Positions 1 to 7,862 of a DNA stretch of 28,044 nt are shown here, piece after piece. Positions within the stretch are counted from its first letter, which is position 1; each line of letters begins with the position of its first letter. The position numbers and the translations under genes are program-made. Source of the DNA: Casp-actino8 sp044355095 (GTDB lineage: Bacteria > Actinomycetota > Acidimicrobiia > Acidimicrobiales > Ilumatobacteraceae); contig JBIKYT010000024.1 of assembly GCA_044355095.1 (NCBI GenBank), forward strand, positions 1 to 28,044, in the 5' to 3' direction. The notes beneath the pieces are model-generated. The model was not told where the DNA came from and made no database searches. It was given only the letters and a program-made list of their open reading frames with translations.

Positions 1-1165
1 TTGTGGGCAGTCCACCTTTTCCGAGCACGTCGAAAGCGAGCACGGTTCCTGCATCGTCTTTTCCGTTGCCGACTTTGCCTGGTGTGACTCCGCCGGTTCC
101 GTCGCGGGTGTCCATGATGCGTGACGGCGTCACGGTTGTGAATGCAGCTTCGTTGCGACTGAATTCAATCGTTGGAGCTGAGAAAGTTATTTGCGGTAGT
201 TCAACTAATGCGCCTTCATCGTCAAGGGTGATGGTTGGCGAAAGAATCGTTTCAACATCATCTTCAATCTTCTTGACCGAAAGGTAGGCAGCAAGATCTT
301 CTGCCGTAAATGGAATACGCCATTCCTCAAGAAGAGCGACGGGTAAGTAGGCGCGAGTCAAGCCGTAATGCTGCGAACCATCAACACGCAAGTGAGGCGC
401 CCCTGTTGGAATCACTATTTTTTCTGGTTCGGGCATCTGTGGGAATTGATAAAAAGTGGCGTTTGTTGAAACCCACAGGCCCTCAATTGATTCAGCGGGT
501 TGGCCTGTGCTGTAGGCACGGAAGCGACCGAAAACAGTCAATGCCTCGTTAGTCGCTTGATTGATATTGCAGACAACGTCGCGAACAAAAATACGCCCGC
601 ATTTATTGGTGTAATCCGTTGATGCGTCGTTCTCATCACGTTTTTCTGAAATGTCTGGAAGAGCGAGAATTGCGGGGTTGGTAACGATATCGATCACCAC
701 CTCGGTTCCTTGGCGGGTATAGGTGACTTTGGTGTTGGCACCGTGGACCATTGAAAATTGCGGGATCTTTGGCGTGGACACGATAAGCGAAATATGAACA
801 ATTGAGTCGTCTGTCAAAATTCCTGAAAGGTCGCGCCGTGCACCACCGGTGCCGCGTTGGTCTCCAGGAAGGTCTCCGATACTCGTAAAGTCGTTGTTGC
901 CAGAAACTCTGGTCTTGTCATATAAATGAATCTCGTATTCGGGATTCTCGGCAGTGTCACCCCGCACAACGACTGCATGAAGCTCAGCGGGAATGGGAGC
1001 ACCGTCGACCTCAATTTCGTAACAGTTAATTGTCGTTGATCCGCCACAAACCGAGTAGTACAAGAGCGATGCCTGTGCAAGGTTATTAGTGGACGCAACT
1101 GCCAGCATTGAACCAAACAATGCGGTACCAATCGCCGCACCTGAGAAACGAAGTTTTCTTGACAT
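1..1165 (-). CDS. Secreted surface protein, 3' end beyond window
   Basis: An open frame of 388 codons starts at the ATG at 1165-1163 and reaches the window edge without a stop, so the C-terminus is missing. The start is supported by GGAGAG about 5 nt upstream. The N-terminus is a signal peptide (Arg/Lys, then a hydrophobic stretch ending near ALA-type residues at about 25-32). Two cysteines follow (VCGG and NCYE), possibly a disulfide. The middle has no domain I recognise. Near the edge, about residues 340-388, it reads SRIMDTRDGTGGV, then VLAFDVLGKGGLPT. This resembles the 'R(V/L)LDTR.G.G' repeat common in secreted actinobacterial proteins, followed by a V.GKGG(V/L)P segment. Function is unknown; probably exported and displayed on the surface. 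The short forward-strand frames inside it are shadows. Confidence 0.8.
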   Translation of the reverse strand, partial: MSRKLRFSGAAIGTALFGSMLAVASTNNLAQASLLYYSVCGGSTTINCYEIEVDGAPIPAELHAVVVRGDTAENPEYEIHLYDKTRVSGNNDFTSIGDLPGDQRGTGGARRDLSGILTDDSIVHISLIVSTPKIPQFSMVHGANTKVTYTRQGTEVVIDIVTNPAILALPDISEKRDENDASTDYTNKCGRIFVRDVVCNINQATNEALTVFGRFRAYSTGQPAESIEGLWVSTNATFYQFPQMPEPEKIVIPTGAPHLRVDGSQHYGLTRAYLPVALLEEWRIPFTAEDLAAYLSVKKIEDDVETILSPTITLDDEGALVELPQITFSAPTIEFSRNEAAFTTVTPSRIMDTRDGTGGVTPGKVGNGKDDAGTVLAFDVLGKGGLPT

Positions 1166-1181
1166 GACTCTCCATCCGTCC

Positions 1182-1202
1182 GTTGCAGGATTTGCCTGCA
1201 AC
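1182..1202 (-). terminator. Inverted repeat between gpmA and the surface-protein gene
   Basis: GTTGCAGG (1182-1189) and CCTGCAAC (1195-1202) form an 8-bp stem with a 5-nt loop in the 76-nt gap downstream of gpmA. There is no T-run after it on the minus strand, so it may be a weak terminator or a 5'-leader hairpin of the next gene. Confidence 0.3.
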
Positions 1203-1241
1203 AGCTAAATAACGGAGATCAACGAAATTTGTGACAGGGAT

Positions 1242-1988
1242 TTAGGCGGAGGCTTGTTTGGCGACGGCGGCGGCTGCAGCTTCAATTGCCGCCACATCGC
1301 CCAAATACTGAGCACTCGCCACCGACATATCGTCGTTAAACGTGTATCGCTTCGGAGCGCCAGTCGGAATGTTCAGTTCAGCAATGTCAGCCTCGGAGAT
1401 TCCCTCAAGGTGCATCACCAAAGCCCGCAGCGAGTTGCCATGAGCAGTCACCAATACTGTTTGGTTGTCACGAAGTTGGGGGACGATCGAATCGTTCCAA
1501 TAGGGCAACACGCGCGCCACGACGTCCTTCAAGCATTCGGTCCCCGGCAAAAGGCTCGGGTCAAGCAACCGATAGCGCCGGTCATTGACCGGATGCTCAG
1601 GACTACTGGTGTCGACGGGCGGCGGCGGAACATCAAAACTGCGGCGCCAGATATACGTCTGCTCTTCCCCGTGTCGTTCGGTGGTCTCTTTCTTGTCGAG
1701 TCCCTGAAGGGCGCCGTAATGACGCTCATTCAGCAGCCAAGTTCGGTTCACGGGCAACCACACCTGACCCATCGCTTCGAGGGCCATATTGCAGGTCAAA
1801 ACCGCCCGCTCAAGTAGCGAGGTGTGTGAGGTATCGAAATACAGCCCCGCCTCAAGCATGGTGCGGCCCGCAGCGACAGCTTCGCCTCGACCCTTGTCGG
1901 TGAGCTGCACATCGTGCCAGCCCGTAAAGAGATTCTTCTGATTCCAGGTACTTTCACCATGGCGCAAAATCACAAGTGTTCCAGTCAC
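1242..1988 (-). CDS. gpmA: 2,3-bisphosphoglycerate-dependent phosphoglycerate mutase
   Basis: Interconverts 3- and 2-phosphoglycerate in glycolysis and gluconeogenesis through a phosphohistidine, in the cytoplasm. The phosphate-accepting motif LRHGEST lies at residues 8-14 (His10), LNERHYG at about 86-92 carries the acid/base Glu88, and the second histidine is in VTAHGNSLR (about His183). These match the cofactor-dependent family, and the 248-aa length is close to the usual 250. I choose the GTG at 1988 over the TTG three codons upstream (1997). The protein then starts just before the first beta strand, and TAGTTT lies 7 nt before the GTG, as in other leaderless genes here. Its start is divergent from xseA. 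Identification is firm; the start is an inference. Confidence 0.93.
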   Translation of the reverse strand: MTGTLVILRHGESTWNQKNLFTGWHDVQLTDKGRGEAVAAGRTMLEAGLYFDTSHTSLLERAVLTCNMALEAMGQVWLPVNRTWLLNERHYGALQGLDKKETTERHGEEQTYIWRRSFDVPPPPVDTSSPEHPVNDRRYRLLDPSLLPGTECLKDVVARVLPYWNDSIVPQLRDNQTVLVTAHGNSLRALVMHLEGISEADIAELNIPTGAPKRYTFNDDMSVASAQYLGDVAAIEAAAAAVAKQASA

Positions 1989-1995
1989 GTCTTCC

Positions 1996-2001
1996 AAACT
2001 A
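1996..2001 (-). promoter_or_regulatory. -10 element of gpmA, leaderless type
   Basis: TAGTTT on the minus strand ends 7 nt before the GTG start of gpmA. No Shine-Dalgarno sequence is present. Confidence 0.5.
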
Positions 2002-2030
2002 CATCGCCATCGGGCAGACTCTTAATTGCT

Positions 2031-3320
2031 ATGCCCAGCGACTTTGACGACGATGATCTAGACGACGACCTTGACGAGTTCGAGGACGAATTCGACAACG
2101 AAGTTTTGCTGACCTATTCAATTTCTGAACTGGCCGACGCGATCAACGAGGTCCTGAATGACAACTTCGACTCTGGCCTGTGGGTGTGGGGCGAAATCTC
2201 GGGGCTCAGCAAGAAAGGCCCGCACACGTACTTCACGCTCGTTGAGCAGACTCCCGACGGCAAGCGCAATCAGTTGAACGTCAACTTGTGGGGCGGCGAA
2301 ATGACCAAGATGCGTCCCATCTTGATGAAGAACGGTCTTGATCTTGTGAATGGTGTCAAGGTTCGCATTTACGGCAACCTTGATTTCTATGCCGCCTTTG
2401 GCAAGTTGTCGATGATCATGCGCGGTATCGATCCGAATTACACACTTGGCGAAATTGCGCTGCAACGTGAAGAGCTCATTCGCAAGCTCAAAGAAATGGG
2501 TGTGTTCGATCTCAACCGAGAAGTTGACATCTCGCCTGCTCCGCTCCGCCTCGGTGTCATCACAAGTGGCACAAGTGCAGCATGGGCCGACTTCAAGAAT
2601 CAGATTGAAGGCAGCGACATTGGTTTTCATCTGCACCTCGCAAATGTGAGTGTTCAAGGTGACAACGCAGTTCGCGAAATCACGCAAGCGATTTCTCGTC
2701 TGAGTCAGCGTGATGATCTAGATGCAATTGTTTTGATTCGCGGTGGTGGCAGCAAAGCTGAACTCTCAACGTTTGACGCCGAATCAATCGCGCTGGCGAT
2801 TACCGAATCTTCATTACCGGTATTCACGGGTATCGGTCACGAGATCGATCGTCATGTAGCTGATGATGTGGCCTTTGAAGCTCACAAAACTCCAACGGCC
2901 TGTGCAGTGGCGATTATTGATCGGGTGAATGATTTCATCAATGAAACCGAGGCTAATTGGGAAGCAATCGCCCGCTTAGCAACCCAACAACTCATTGATT
3001 CAACGAATCGCCTCAACAATGTGGCGCGCGAGATTGGTATTCATACACGTACCGCAGTTGAACGCGCCGACGAACGGCTGAGTGACCGCATCGCGCGCCT
3101 CACTCGACGCGGTCCCCAATTAATTGGTGACCTCAACACTCGTATTGACAATTTTGAATCTCGAGTTCGTTTGCTTGATCCGAAAAATGTATTGGCTCGT
3201 GGTTGGTCAATCACTCGCGGTGCAGACGGAAAAATTGTGCGCAACGTTGGCGATGTGTCAACTGGAGAAATTTTGACAACAGTGCTTCACGACGGCAACG
3301 TCACGAGCACAGTGAATTAA
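2031..3320 (+). CDS. xseA: Exodeoxyribonuclease VII large subunit
   Basis: Catalytic subunit of exonuclease VII, which degrades single-stranded DNA to short oligonucleotides together with XseB. The protein is 429 aa. An OB-fold region (from YSISELADAIN to about residue 130) precedes the nuclease region with GVITSGTSAAWADF, IRGGGSKAEL and FTGIGHEIDRHVADDVAF, the conserved family motifs. A long C-terminal coiled coil follows, then the LDPKNVLARGWS tail typical of XseA. I choose the ATG at 2031. An upstream in-frame ATG at 1914 would add 39 residues and overlap the start of gpmA on the other strand. Residues 3-24 are almost entirely Asp/Glu, an unusual acidic leader. xseB follows 10 nt later, so the subunits are co-transcribed. 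Confidence 0.95.
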   Translation: MPSDFDDDDLDDDLDEFEDEFDNEVLLTYSISELADAINEVLNDNFDSGLWVWGEISGLSKKGPHTYFTLVEQTPDGKRNQLNVNLWGGEMTKMRPILMKNGLDLVNGVKVRIYGNLDFYAAFGKLSMIMRGIDPNYTLGEIALQREELIRKLKEMGVFDLNREVDISPAPLRLGVITSGTSAAWADFKNQIEGSDIGFHLHLANVSVQGDNAVREITQAISRLSQRDDLDAIVLIRGGGSKAELSTFDAESIALAITESSLPVFTGIGHEIDRHVADDVAFEAHKTPTACAVAIIDRVNDFINETEANWEAIARLATQQLIDSTNRLNNVAREIGIHTRTAVERADERLSDRIARLTRRGPQLIGDLNTRIDNFESRVRLLDPKNVLARGWSITRGADGKIVRNVGDVSTGEILTTVLHDGNVTSTVN

Positions 3321-3330
3321 AGGAGACATC

Positions 3331-3540
3331 ATGGCTACGAAAAAAGATGAAGAAATCGGTTACGCCGAAGCACTCAAAGAACTCGAAACGATTTTGGCCG
3401 AACTCGAACGAACCGATGTTGATGTTGATGTATTGGCAAGTCGCGTTGAACGCGCGTCAGAACTGATTCGTTTGTGTCGCGACCGAATCGGCAACGCCAA
3501 ACTGCAAATCGACAATGTTGTGAACGGACTTGAGGGCTAG
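3331..3540 (+). CDS. xseB: Exodeoxyribonuclease VII small subunit
   Basis: A 69-aa alpha-helical partner of XseA; several copies bind the large subunit's coiled coil. The sequence shows the family pattern GYAEALKELETILAELE followed by LASRVERASELIRLCRDRI. The ATG is preceded by AGGAGA at 5-nt spacing, a clear ribosome binding site that contrasts with the leaderless genes around it. It lies 10 nt after xseA and 19 nt before the prenyl synthase gene. Confidence 0.95.
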   Translation: MATKKDEEIGYAEALKELETILAELERTDVDVDVLASRVERASELIRLCRDRIGNAKLQIDNVVNGLEG

Positions 3541-3547
3541 TCGCCTC

Positions 3548-3553
3548 TAACCT
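3548..3553 (+). promoter_or_regulatory. -10 element of the prenyl synthase gene, leaderless type
   Basis: TAACCT lies 6 nt before the GTG at 3560, just after the xseB stop. There is no Shine-Dalgarno sequence, which suggests a separate promoter giving a leaderless message inside the xse cluster. Confidence 0.5.
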
Positions 3554-3559
3554 GACATT

Positions 3560-4621
3560 GTGAGTTCAAGCCCTCCGCAATCACTCGTTGACATCGCGCG
3601 CCGAACTGAGGCGCATCTTTCGGCGTTTCTCGCTGTTGAAGAAGAACGCTGGTCAGGGTTTGATACCGACTTGACGAGTCCGGTCGCCGAGATTCGCCGT
3701 CTCGTTGCTTCTGGGGGAAAGCGCCTGCGCCCTGCTTTTTGTCATTGGGGTTTCGTCGGTGCCGGTGGCGACCCCGACTCAAAAATCAGTCTTGATACGG
3801 GTGCGGCCCTTGAACTTTTGCACGCTTTCGCTCTTTTTCATGACGACATCATGGACGGGTCACTGACGCGTCGCGGAGCGGCCGTTACCCACGAGGTTTT
3901 CGCCGATCAGCATCGCCTGACTGGTGGTAGCGGTGAAGCTCGGCGCTACGGAGAAGGCATCGCCATCTTGGTTGGTGACTTGGCTTTTGTATACAGCGAT
4001 CAACTGATGGGCGATGCGCCTTTAGCGGCTCGCGAGATTTGGCATGAACTTCGTATCGAGTTGAACATTGGTCAGTTGCTCGACCTCATCGGCACGTCTC
4101 TCAACGAGCGTCGTCGTTATAAGACCGAACGCATCTGCAGGTACAAGAGCGGTAAGTACACCATTGAACGGCCGTTGCACTTAGGTGCGATGTTGGCTGC
4201 CCCCGCTCGCCAACAGGAGTTGTTGCCGTTGCTGAGCGCGTATGGCCTGCCCCTCGGCGATGCCTTCCAAATGCGCGATGACGTGATGGGTGCCTTTGGT
4301 GATACCGCACTAACTGGCAAACCCGTTGGTGATGATTTGCGCGAAGGTAAGCCGACTCCACTCATGGCAATAGCCGTCGAGCGAGCGAATCAGAGTCAAT
4401 TAAAGGTGCTCGAAAAAGTTGGCCGTGATGCATTGTCAGATGACGATGTTCAACAGGCCCAAGAAGTGATTCGCGAAAGTGGTGCACTTGATGAAATGGA
4501 AGATCTCATCAGTTCGCTCACAGATCAGGCGATCAATGCGTTGAAAGCACTGCCAATTCTTGATTCGGCCAAGGTCGAACTTGAATTGCTCGCTCATTAC
4601 GTGAGCCATCGCCACACCTGA
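3560..4621 (+). CDS. idsA: Polyprenyl (farnesyl/geranylgeranyl) diphosphate synthase
   Basis: Condenses isopentenyl diphosphate with allylic diphosphates to make C15-C20 prenyl diphosphates for quinones, carotenoids or other terpenoids. The 353-aa protein has the conserved SGGKRLRP (about 51-58), the first aspartate-rich motif HDDIMD (Asp95/96/99), YKSGKYTIERPLHLG in the middle, and the second motif RDDVMGAFGD followed by GKPVGDDLREGKPTPL. The DDxxG form of the second motif is normal for actinobacterial IdsA-type enzymes. Chain length cannot be decided by eye. GTG start with no Shine-Dalgarno. Gene symbol assigned by family resemblance. Confidence 0.9.
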   Translation: MSSSPPQSLVDIARRTEAHLSAFLAVEEERWSGFDTDLTSPVAEIRRLVASGGKRLRPAFCHWGFVGAGGDPDSKISLDTGAALELLHAFALFHDDIMDGSLTRRGAAVTHEVFADQHRLTGGSGEARRYGEGIAILVGDLAFVYSDQLMGDAPLAAREIWHELRIELNIGQLLDLIGTSLNERRRYKTERICRYKSGKYTIERPLHLGAMLAAPARQQELLPLLSAYGLPLGDAFQMRDDVMGAFGDTALTGKPVGDDLREGKPTPLMAIAVERANQSQLKVLEKVGRDALSDDDVQQAQEVIRESGALDEMEDLISSLTDQAINALKALPILDSAKVELELLAHYVSHRHT

Positions 4622-4629
4622 TTCAGTGT

Positions 4630-4680
4630 GATTCTGGTGAGGAAAATCACTGAAAATAGGGAATATTTCTCACCAGAATC
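4630..4680. repeat. 12-bp perfect inverted repeat before the LysM gene
   Basis: GATTCTGGTGAG (4630-4641) and CTCACCAGAATC (4669-4680) are exact reverse complements separated by 27 nt. The right arm ends 4 nt before the proposed -10 element of the LysM lipoprotein gene. There is no T-run, and the loop is long for a terminator, so a pair of protein binding sites is an alternative. Confidence 0.6.
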
Positions 4681-4684
4681 CCAT

Positions 4685-4690
4685 TACGCT
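4685..4690 (+). promoter_or_regulatory. -10 element of the LysM lipoprotein gene
   Basis: TACGCT lies 8 nt before the GTG at 4699 and follows directly on the inverted repeat. No Shine-Dalgarno sequence is present. Confidence 0.4.
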
Positions 4691-4698
4691 GTGAACTT

Positions 4699-5088
4699 GT
4701 GAATAGTCGTCGAGTTGTCAGTGTTGCTGCCCTTTCGGGATTAATTTCGTTCCTAAGCGCCTGTGGTGGCGATGATGCTCAAGTTGTTGAGACATTGCCG
4801 GTGATGGTTGCTGAATCAACGACAACGATCCCACTTGAAACGACGACAACACTTTCGGCTAATCCCGAGTACTACACAATTCAGCAAGGCGATACCTTGT
4901 CGGCGATTGCTTCGTCGTTCGGTGTCACTGTTGCCGACATTGTTGCGGCTAACGGTCTACCCAATGCCGACGCGATTCAGGCCGGGCAAAAGTTGGCGAT
5001 TCCTGGTAACGGAACCGCTCCGACGACGACCGCTGTTGTCACAACGACCGTTGCGACAAACGGCTCATCAACAACAATGGCCCCCTGA
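4699..5088 (+). CDS. LysM-domain lipoprotein
   Basis: A 129-aa predicted lipoprotein. The N-terminal signal peptide ends in a lipobox, FLSAC, with the lipidated Cys at about residue 22. A Ser/Thr-rich linker (TTTIPLETTTT) leads to one complete LysM domain at about residues 53-101, starting YYTIQQGDTLSAIASSFGV and ending AGQKLAIPG. A second Thr-rich tail ends the protein. LysM binds N-acetylglucosamine-containing glycans, so the protein probably bridges membrane and peptidoglycan. There is no catalytic domain, so it may be an adaptor or structural protein. The GTG start at 4699 is the only one giving a proper signal peptide. Confidence 0.88.
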   Translation: MNSRRVVSVAALSGLISFLSACGGDDAQVVETLPVMVAESTTTIPLETTTTLSANPEYYTIQQGDTLSAIASSFGVTVADIVAANGLPNADAIQAGQKLAIPGNGTAPTTTAVVTTTVATNGSSTTMAP

Positions 5089-5102
5089 CCCTGCGGGGCC
5101 AT
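5077..5102 (+). terminator. Possible terminator hairpin at the end of the LysM gene
   Basis: ATGGCCCC (5077-5084) pairs with GGGGCCAT (5095-5102) around a 10-nt loop that contains the stop codon. No T-run follows, so termination would be weak or factor-dependent. Confidence 0.35.
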
Positions 5103-5113
5103 GACCTAGTGCC

Positions 5114-5142
5114 CTGAATGCTTTCGTGGCGATTCGTAGACT
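5114..5142 (+). promoter_or_regulatory. Promoter of the oxygenase-like gene
   Basis: CTGAAT (5114-5119), a 17-nt spacer, then TAGACT (5137-5142), 6 nt before the ATG at 5149. Geometry fits a housekeeping sigma-factor promoter giving a leaderless transcript. Confidence 0.5.
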
Positions 5143-5148
5143 GAAATC

Positions 5149-5865
5149 ATGACTACGGACAGCACTACCCCCTTCTGGCCGAACAAAGATCATTGGTCGG
5201 TCGGGATTCCACTCCACTCGCCGCACTACCGCATGCCAGCCCTTGAAAAAGACGGCTTCGTTATCTTGCGACCGATGGACGTCAACATTCCGAGCAACGA
5301 GTGGGAATCGCTTGAATACATGGATTGGAAAAGCGGCGGCGACACGAACTTCGCACCGCTCGCATCAGCCGATGGCGAACTTGATTGCCGCGGTTTTTGG
5401 GATAAGGGCAAGACCGATAAAGACGCTCTCTGGACGTCAAACGCTGCGAAGGCACCGACGATCAAGAAATATGTTGACGCTGTTGGCGCAAACTTTGGGC
5501 GAGTGCGCATCATCAAACTCGAACCGCAAGATCGCGACGTAGCGATTCGTTCGTTCCATCGTGACGACAACAATCGTTTCAATCCCGACAATGAAGGTTG
5601 GGTGGTGCGTTCATGGATCGAACTCACTGATCAACCCGACAGTTACATGTTGTTGATGGATAATGACGCTGATGGTTTGCCTGATCGTTCAACTGAGCGC
5701 CGAGTTCCGTTGCAACGCGGTTCACGATTTGTTGTTGATACGCAACGCCTTTGGCATGTTGTGGTGCACAATCACAATCATCCGCGCTATGCGCTCATCA
5801 CGAGCTTTGAGAGCGGCCCAACGCTTGAGCGTTGGATTGATTCGCAATCACCAGCTGCTGTCTGA
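5149..5865 (+). CDS. Putative Fe(II)/2-oxoglutarate-type oxygenase (double-stranded beta-helix)
   Basis: A 238-aa soluble protein that I cannot name. The second half reads like the aspartyl/asparaginyl beta-hydroxylase branch of the double-stranded beta-helix oxygenases: RVRIIKLEPQDRD leads to FHRDDNN (candidate metal ligands His137 and Asp139), then a strand ending in RSWIEL, VPLQRGSRFVVDT, and RLWHVVVHN (third ligand His203 or His207), followed by Arg213 in HPRYALI, a candidate 2-oxoglutarate anchor. The N-terminal 110 residues are rich in Trp and unassigned. It has its own promoter and converges on ecm with a 14-nt gap, so neighbours give no substrate. A cupin-like protein without this activity is the main alternative. 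Confidence 0.5.
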   Translation: MTTDSTTPFWPNKDHWSVGIPLHSPHYRMPALEKDGFVILRPMDVNIPSNEWESLEYMDWKSGGDTNFAPLASADGELDCRGFWDKGKTDKDALWTSNAAKAPTIKKYVDAVGANFGRVRIIKLEPQDRDVAIRSFHRDDNNRFNPDNEGWVVRSWIELTDQPDSYMLLMDNDADGLPDRSTERRVPLQRGSRFVVDTQRLWHVVVHNHNHPRYALITSFESGPTLERWIDSQSPAAV

Positions 5866-5879
5866 AAAGACTGCTGAAA

Positions 5880-7844
5880 CTATTTGCGGTTTGCCGCAGC
5901 AATTTCGGCGATGTCGCGCATGATGTCGCTCAACCGGAAGTCTTTTGGCGTGTAGACGGCAGCAACTCCAGCGGCCAACAACACCGGTCGGTCTTCTTCG
6001 GGGATGATTCCACCGACAACAACTGGAATGTCAACGCCTTCTTTTTTCAGTTCAGCAATCACTGCAGGCACAAGCGCCATATGTGAACCCGACAGAATCG
6101 ACAATCCAATGACGTCGGGGTCTTCGTCGCGAGCACTTGCCGCGATTTGTTCAGGGGTTAGACGAATACCCGAGTACACAACTTCCATGCCGGCATCACG
6201 TGCAGCAACGGCAATCTGCTCTGCGCCATTTGAGTGTCCATCAAGACCAGGCTTAGCAACAAGCAACTTTGGTGGACCGCCAGGAATCGTGCGCACGTAC
6301 GCAGCAACTTCGGCGAGTTCGCCAGGTCGCTTGCCAACTGCAGCCGCAACACCCGTTGGTGCACGGAATTCACCGAATACTTCACGCAATGCGCCAGACC
6401 ATTCGCCAGTAGTTCCGCCGGCTTTCGCCAAAGCAATGGAAGGCTCCATAATGTTGTCGTTGCCTTGCGCCGCAACGCGCAATTCGGCAAGGGCTGCCTG
6501 CACTGCGGCTTCATCGCGCTTGGCACGCCAGGCCACAACATCTTCGATCATCTGACGCTCAACATCGTGATCGACTTTGACAATGTTGCCTTCGCCACCA
6601 AGTGGTGATTCTTCGAACTCGGTGTAACTGTTCACGCCGACCACGATTTGTTCGCCACTTTCAATACGCCGGGTGCGTTCGGCCATTGACTTCACGAGTC
6701 GACCCTTCAAGGTGTCAACCGATTCAAACGCTCCACCCATTGCCAAGATTTCTTCGTACTCAGCCCAGGCGGCATCGCGCAGATCGGCCGTCTTCTTTTC
6801 AATCACGGTTGAACCGTCAAAGATGTCGGCGTATTCAAGCAAGTCAGTTTCGAAAGCCAAAACTTGTTGCATGCGAAGGCTCCACTGCTGATCCCACGGA
6901 CGTGGCAATCCGAGAGCTTCGTTCCATGCGGGCAACTGAATTGAACGTGCACGCGCATTCTTCGACAACGAAACCGCCAGCATTTCCAGCACAATTCGTT
7001 GAATGTTGTTTTCGGGTTGCGCCTCAGTGAGGCCAAGTGAGTTCACTTGAACGCCATAGCGGAAACGACGAGCTTTTTCATCGGTGACTCCGTAACGCTC
7101 AAGACCAATGCGATCCCACAATTCAGTGAAAGCGCGCATCTTGCAAATTTCTTCAATGAAACGGATTCCGGCATTAACAAAGAACGAAATACTTCCGAAC
7201 ACCTGACTGAATTGCTCGGGCGGCACTTGACCAGAATCACGAACGGCGTCAAGGATGCCAACAGCGTTGGCTAATGAGAAAGCAATTTCTTGAACGGGGG
7301 TCGCGCCAGCTTCTTGTAAGTGATACGAGCACACGTTCATGGGGTTCCACTTCGGTGCATTGTTCGCGCACCAAGCAACCATGTCAACGATGAGTCGACG
7401 GGACGGAACCGGCGGGAAAATGTAGGTACCGCGTGAGAGATATTCCTTCACGATGTCGTTCTGTGTTGTGCCGCGCAATGCGCCGCGGGAAACACCTTGC
7501 TCTTCAGCATTAGCAACGTACAGCGCAAGCATCCATGCAGCCGGCGCGTTGATGGTCATTGACGTATTCATTTGTCCAGGCGGAATTCCGTCAAGCAACG
7601 TACGCATATGACCGAGGTGAGCAACGGGAACACCAACTTTGCCAACTTCACCAGCAGCCATCGGCGAATCGGGGTCGTATCCAGTTTGTGTTGGGAGGTC
7701 GAAAGCGATGGACAATCCAGTTTGGCCCTTTGCCAAGTTGGTGCGGTAGAGCTCGTTTGAAGCTTTTGCGGTTGAATGCCCCGAATAGGTGCGCATCAAC
7801 CACGGTTCGTCGCGACGGATTGCTTTGTCTGCTGGTTCAGCCAT
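5880..7844 (-). CDS. ecm: Ethylmalonyl-CoA mutase (MeaA/Ecm type), adenosylcobalamin-dependent
   Basis: Radical B12 enzyme of the methylmalonyl-CoA mutase family. The catalytic barrel contains RTYSGHSTAKASN, FDLPTQTGYDPDS, MNTSMTINAPAAW, PKWNPMNVCSYHLQEAG and PAWNEALGLPRPWDQQWS. The C-terminal B12-binding domain (about residues 525-650) has KPGLDGHSNGAEQIA, with the cobalt-ligating His near 530 in DxHxxG, then LSILSGSHM and VVGGIIP. At 654 aa in a single chain it matches Ecm/MeaA (about 650 aa) and is shorter than usual methylmalonyl-CoA mutase large subunits; the N-terminus DEPWLMRTYSGHST also fits Ecm. Ecm converts ethylmalonyl-CoA to methylsuccinyl-CoA. It is the third gene after hbd and aat, 18 nt after aat. 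Exact acyl-CoA preference is inferred. Confidence 0.85.
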   Translation of the reverse strand: MAEPADKAIRRDEPWLMRTYSGHSTAKASNELYRTNLAKGQTGLSIAFDLPTQTGYDPDSPMAAGEVGKVGVPVAHLGHMRTLLDGIPPGQMNTSMTINAPAAWMLALYVANAEEQGVSRGALRGTTQNDIVKEYLSRGTYIFPPVPSRRLIVDMVAWCANNAPKWNPMNVCSYHLQEAGATPVQEIAFSLANAVGILDAVRDSGQVPPEQFSQVFGSISFFVNAGIRFIEEICKMRAFTELWDRIGLERYGVTDEKARRFRYGVQVNSLGLTEAQPENNIQRIVLEMLAVSLSKNARARSIQLPAWNEALGLPRPWDQQWSLRMQQVLAFETDLLEYADIFDGSTVIEKKTADLRDAAWAEYEEILAMGGAFESVDTLKGRLVKSMAERTRRIESGEQIVVGVNSYTEFEESPLGGEGNIVKVDHDVERQMIEDVVAWRAKRDEAAVQAALAELRVAAQGNDNIMEPSIALAKAGGTTGEWSGALREVFGEFRAPTGVAAAVGKRPGELAEVAAYVRTIPGGPPKLLVAKPGLDGHSNGAEQIAVAARDAGMEVVYSGIRLTPEQIAASARDEDPDVIGLSILSGSHMALVPAVIAELKKEGVDIPVVVGGIIPEEDRPVLLAAGVAAVYTPKDFRLSDIMRDIAEIAAANRK

Positions 7845-7862
7845 GGTTCGTAGTCTGTCGGG

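Noticed and set aside
310..552. Forward-strand 80-codon frame in the first kilobase
   Set aside because: The opposite strand carries a continuous 388-codon frame with a signal peptide and ribosome binding site, which explains the region.
1914..2030. Upstream in-frame start of xseA
   Set aside because: It would overlap the gpmA start on the opposite strand and add residues unlike XseA; the ATG at 2031 is more plausible.
4236..4265. Second aspartate-rich motif of IdsA as a lost catalytic residue (DDVMG, not DDxxD)
   Set aside because: The DDxxGxFGD form is usual in actinobacterial enzymes of this type, so it is not a defect.
6004..6555. Forward-strand open frame of 183 codons within ecm
   Set aside because: It lies antisense to conserved Ecm sequence and has no start signals or recognisable domain.
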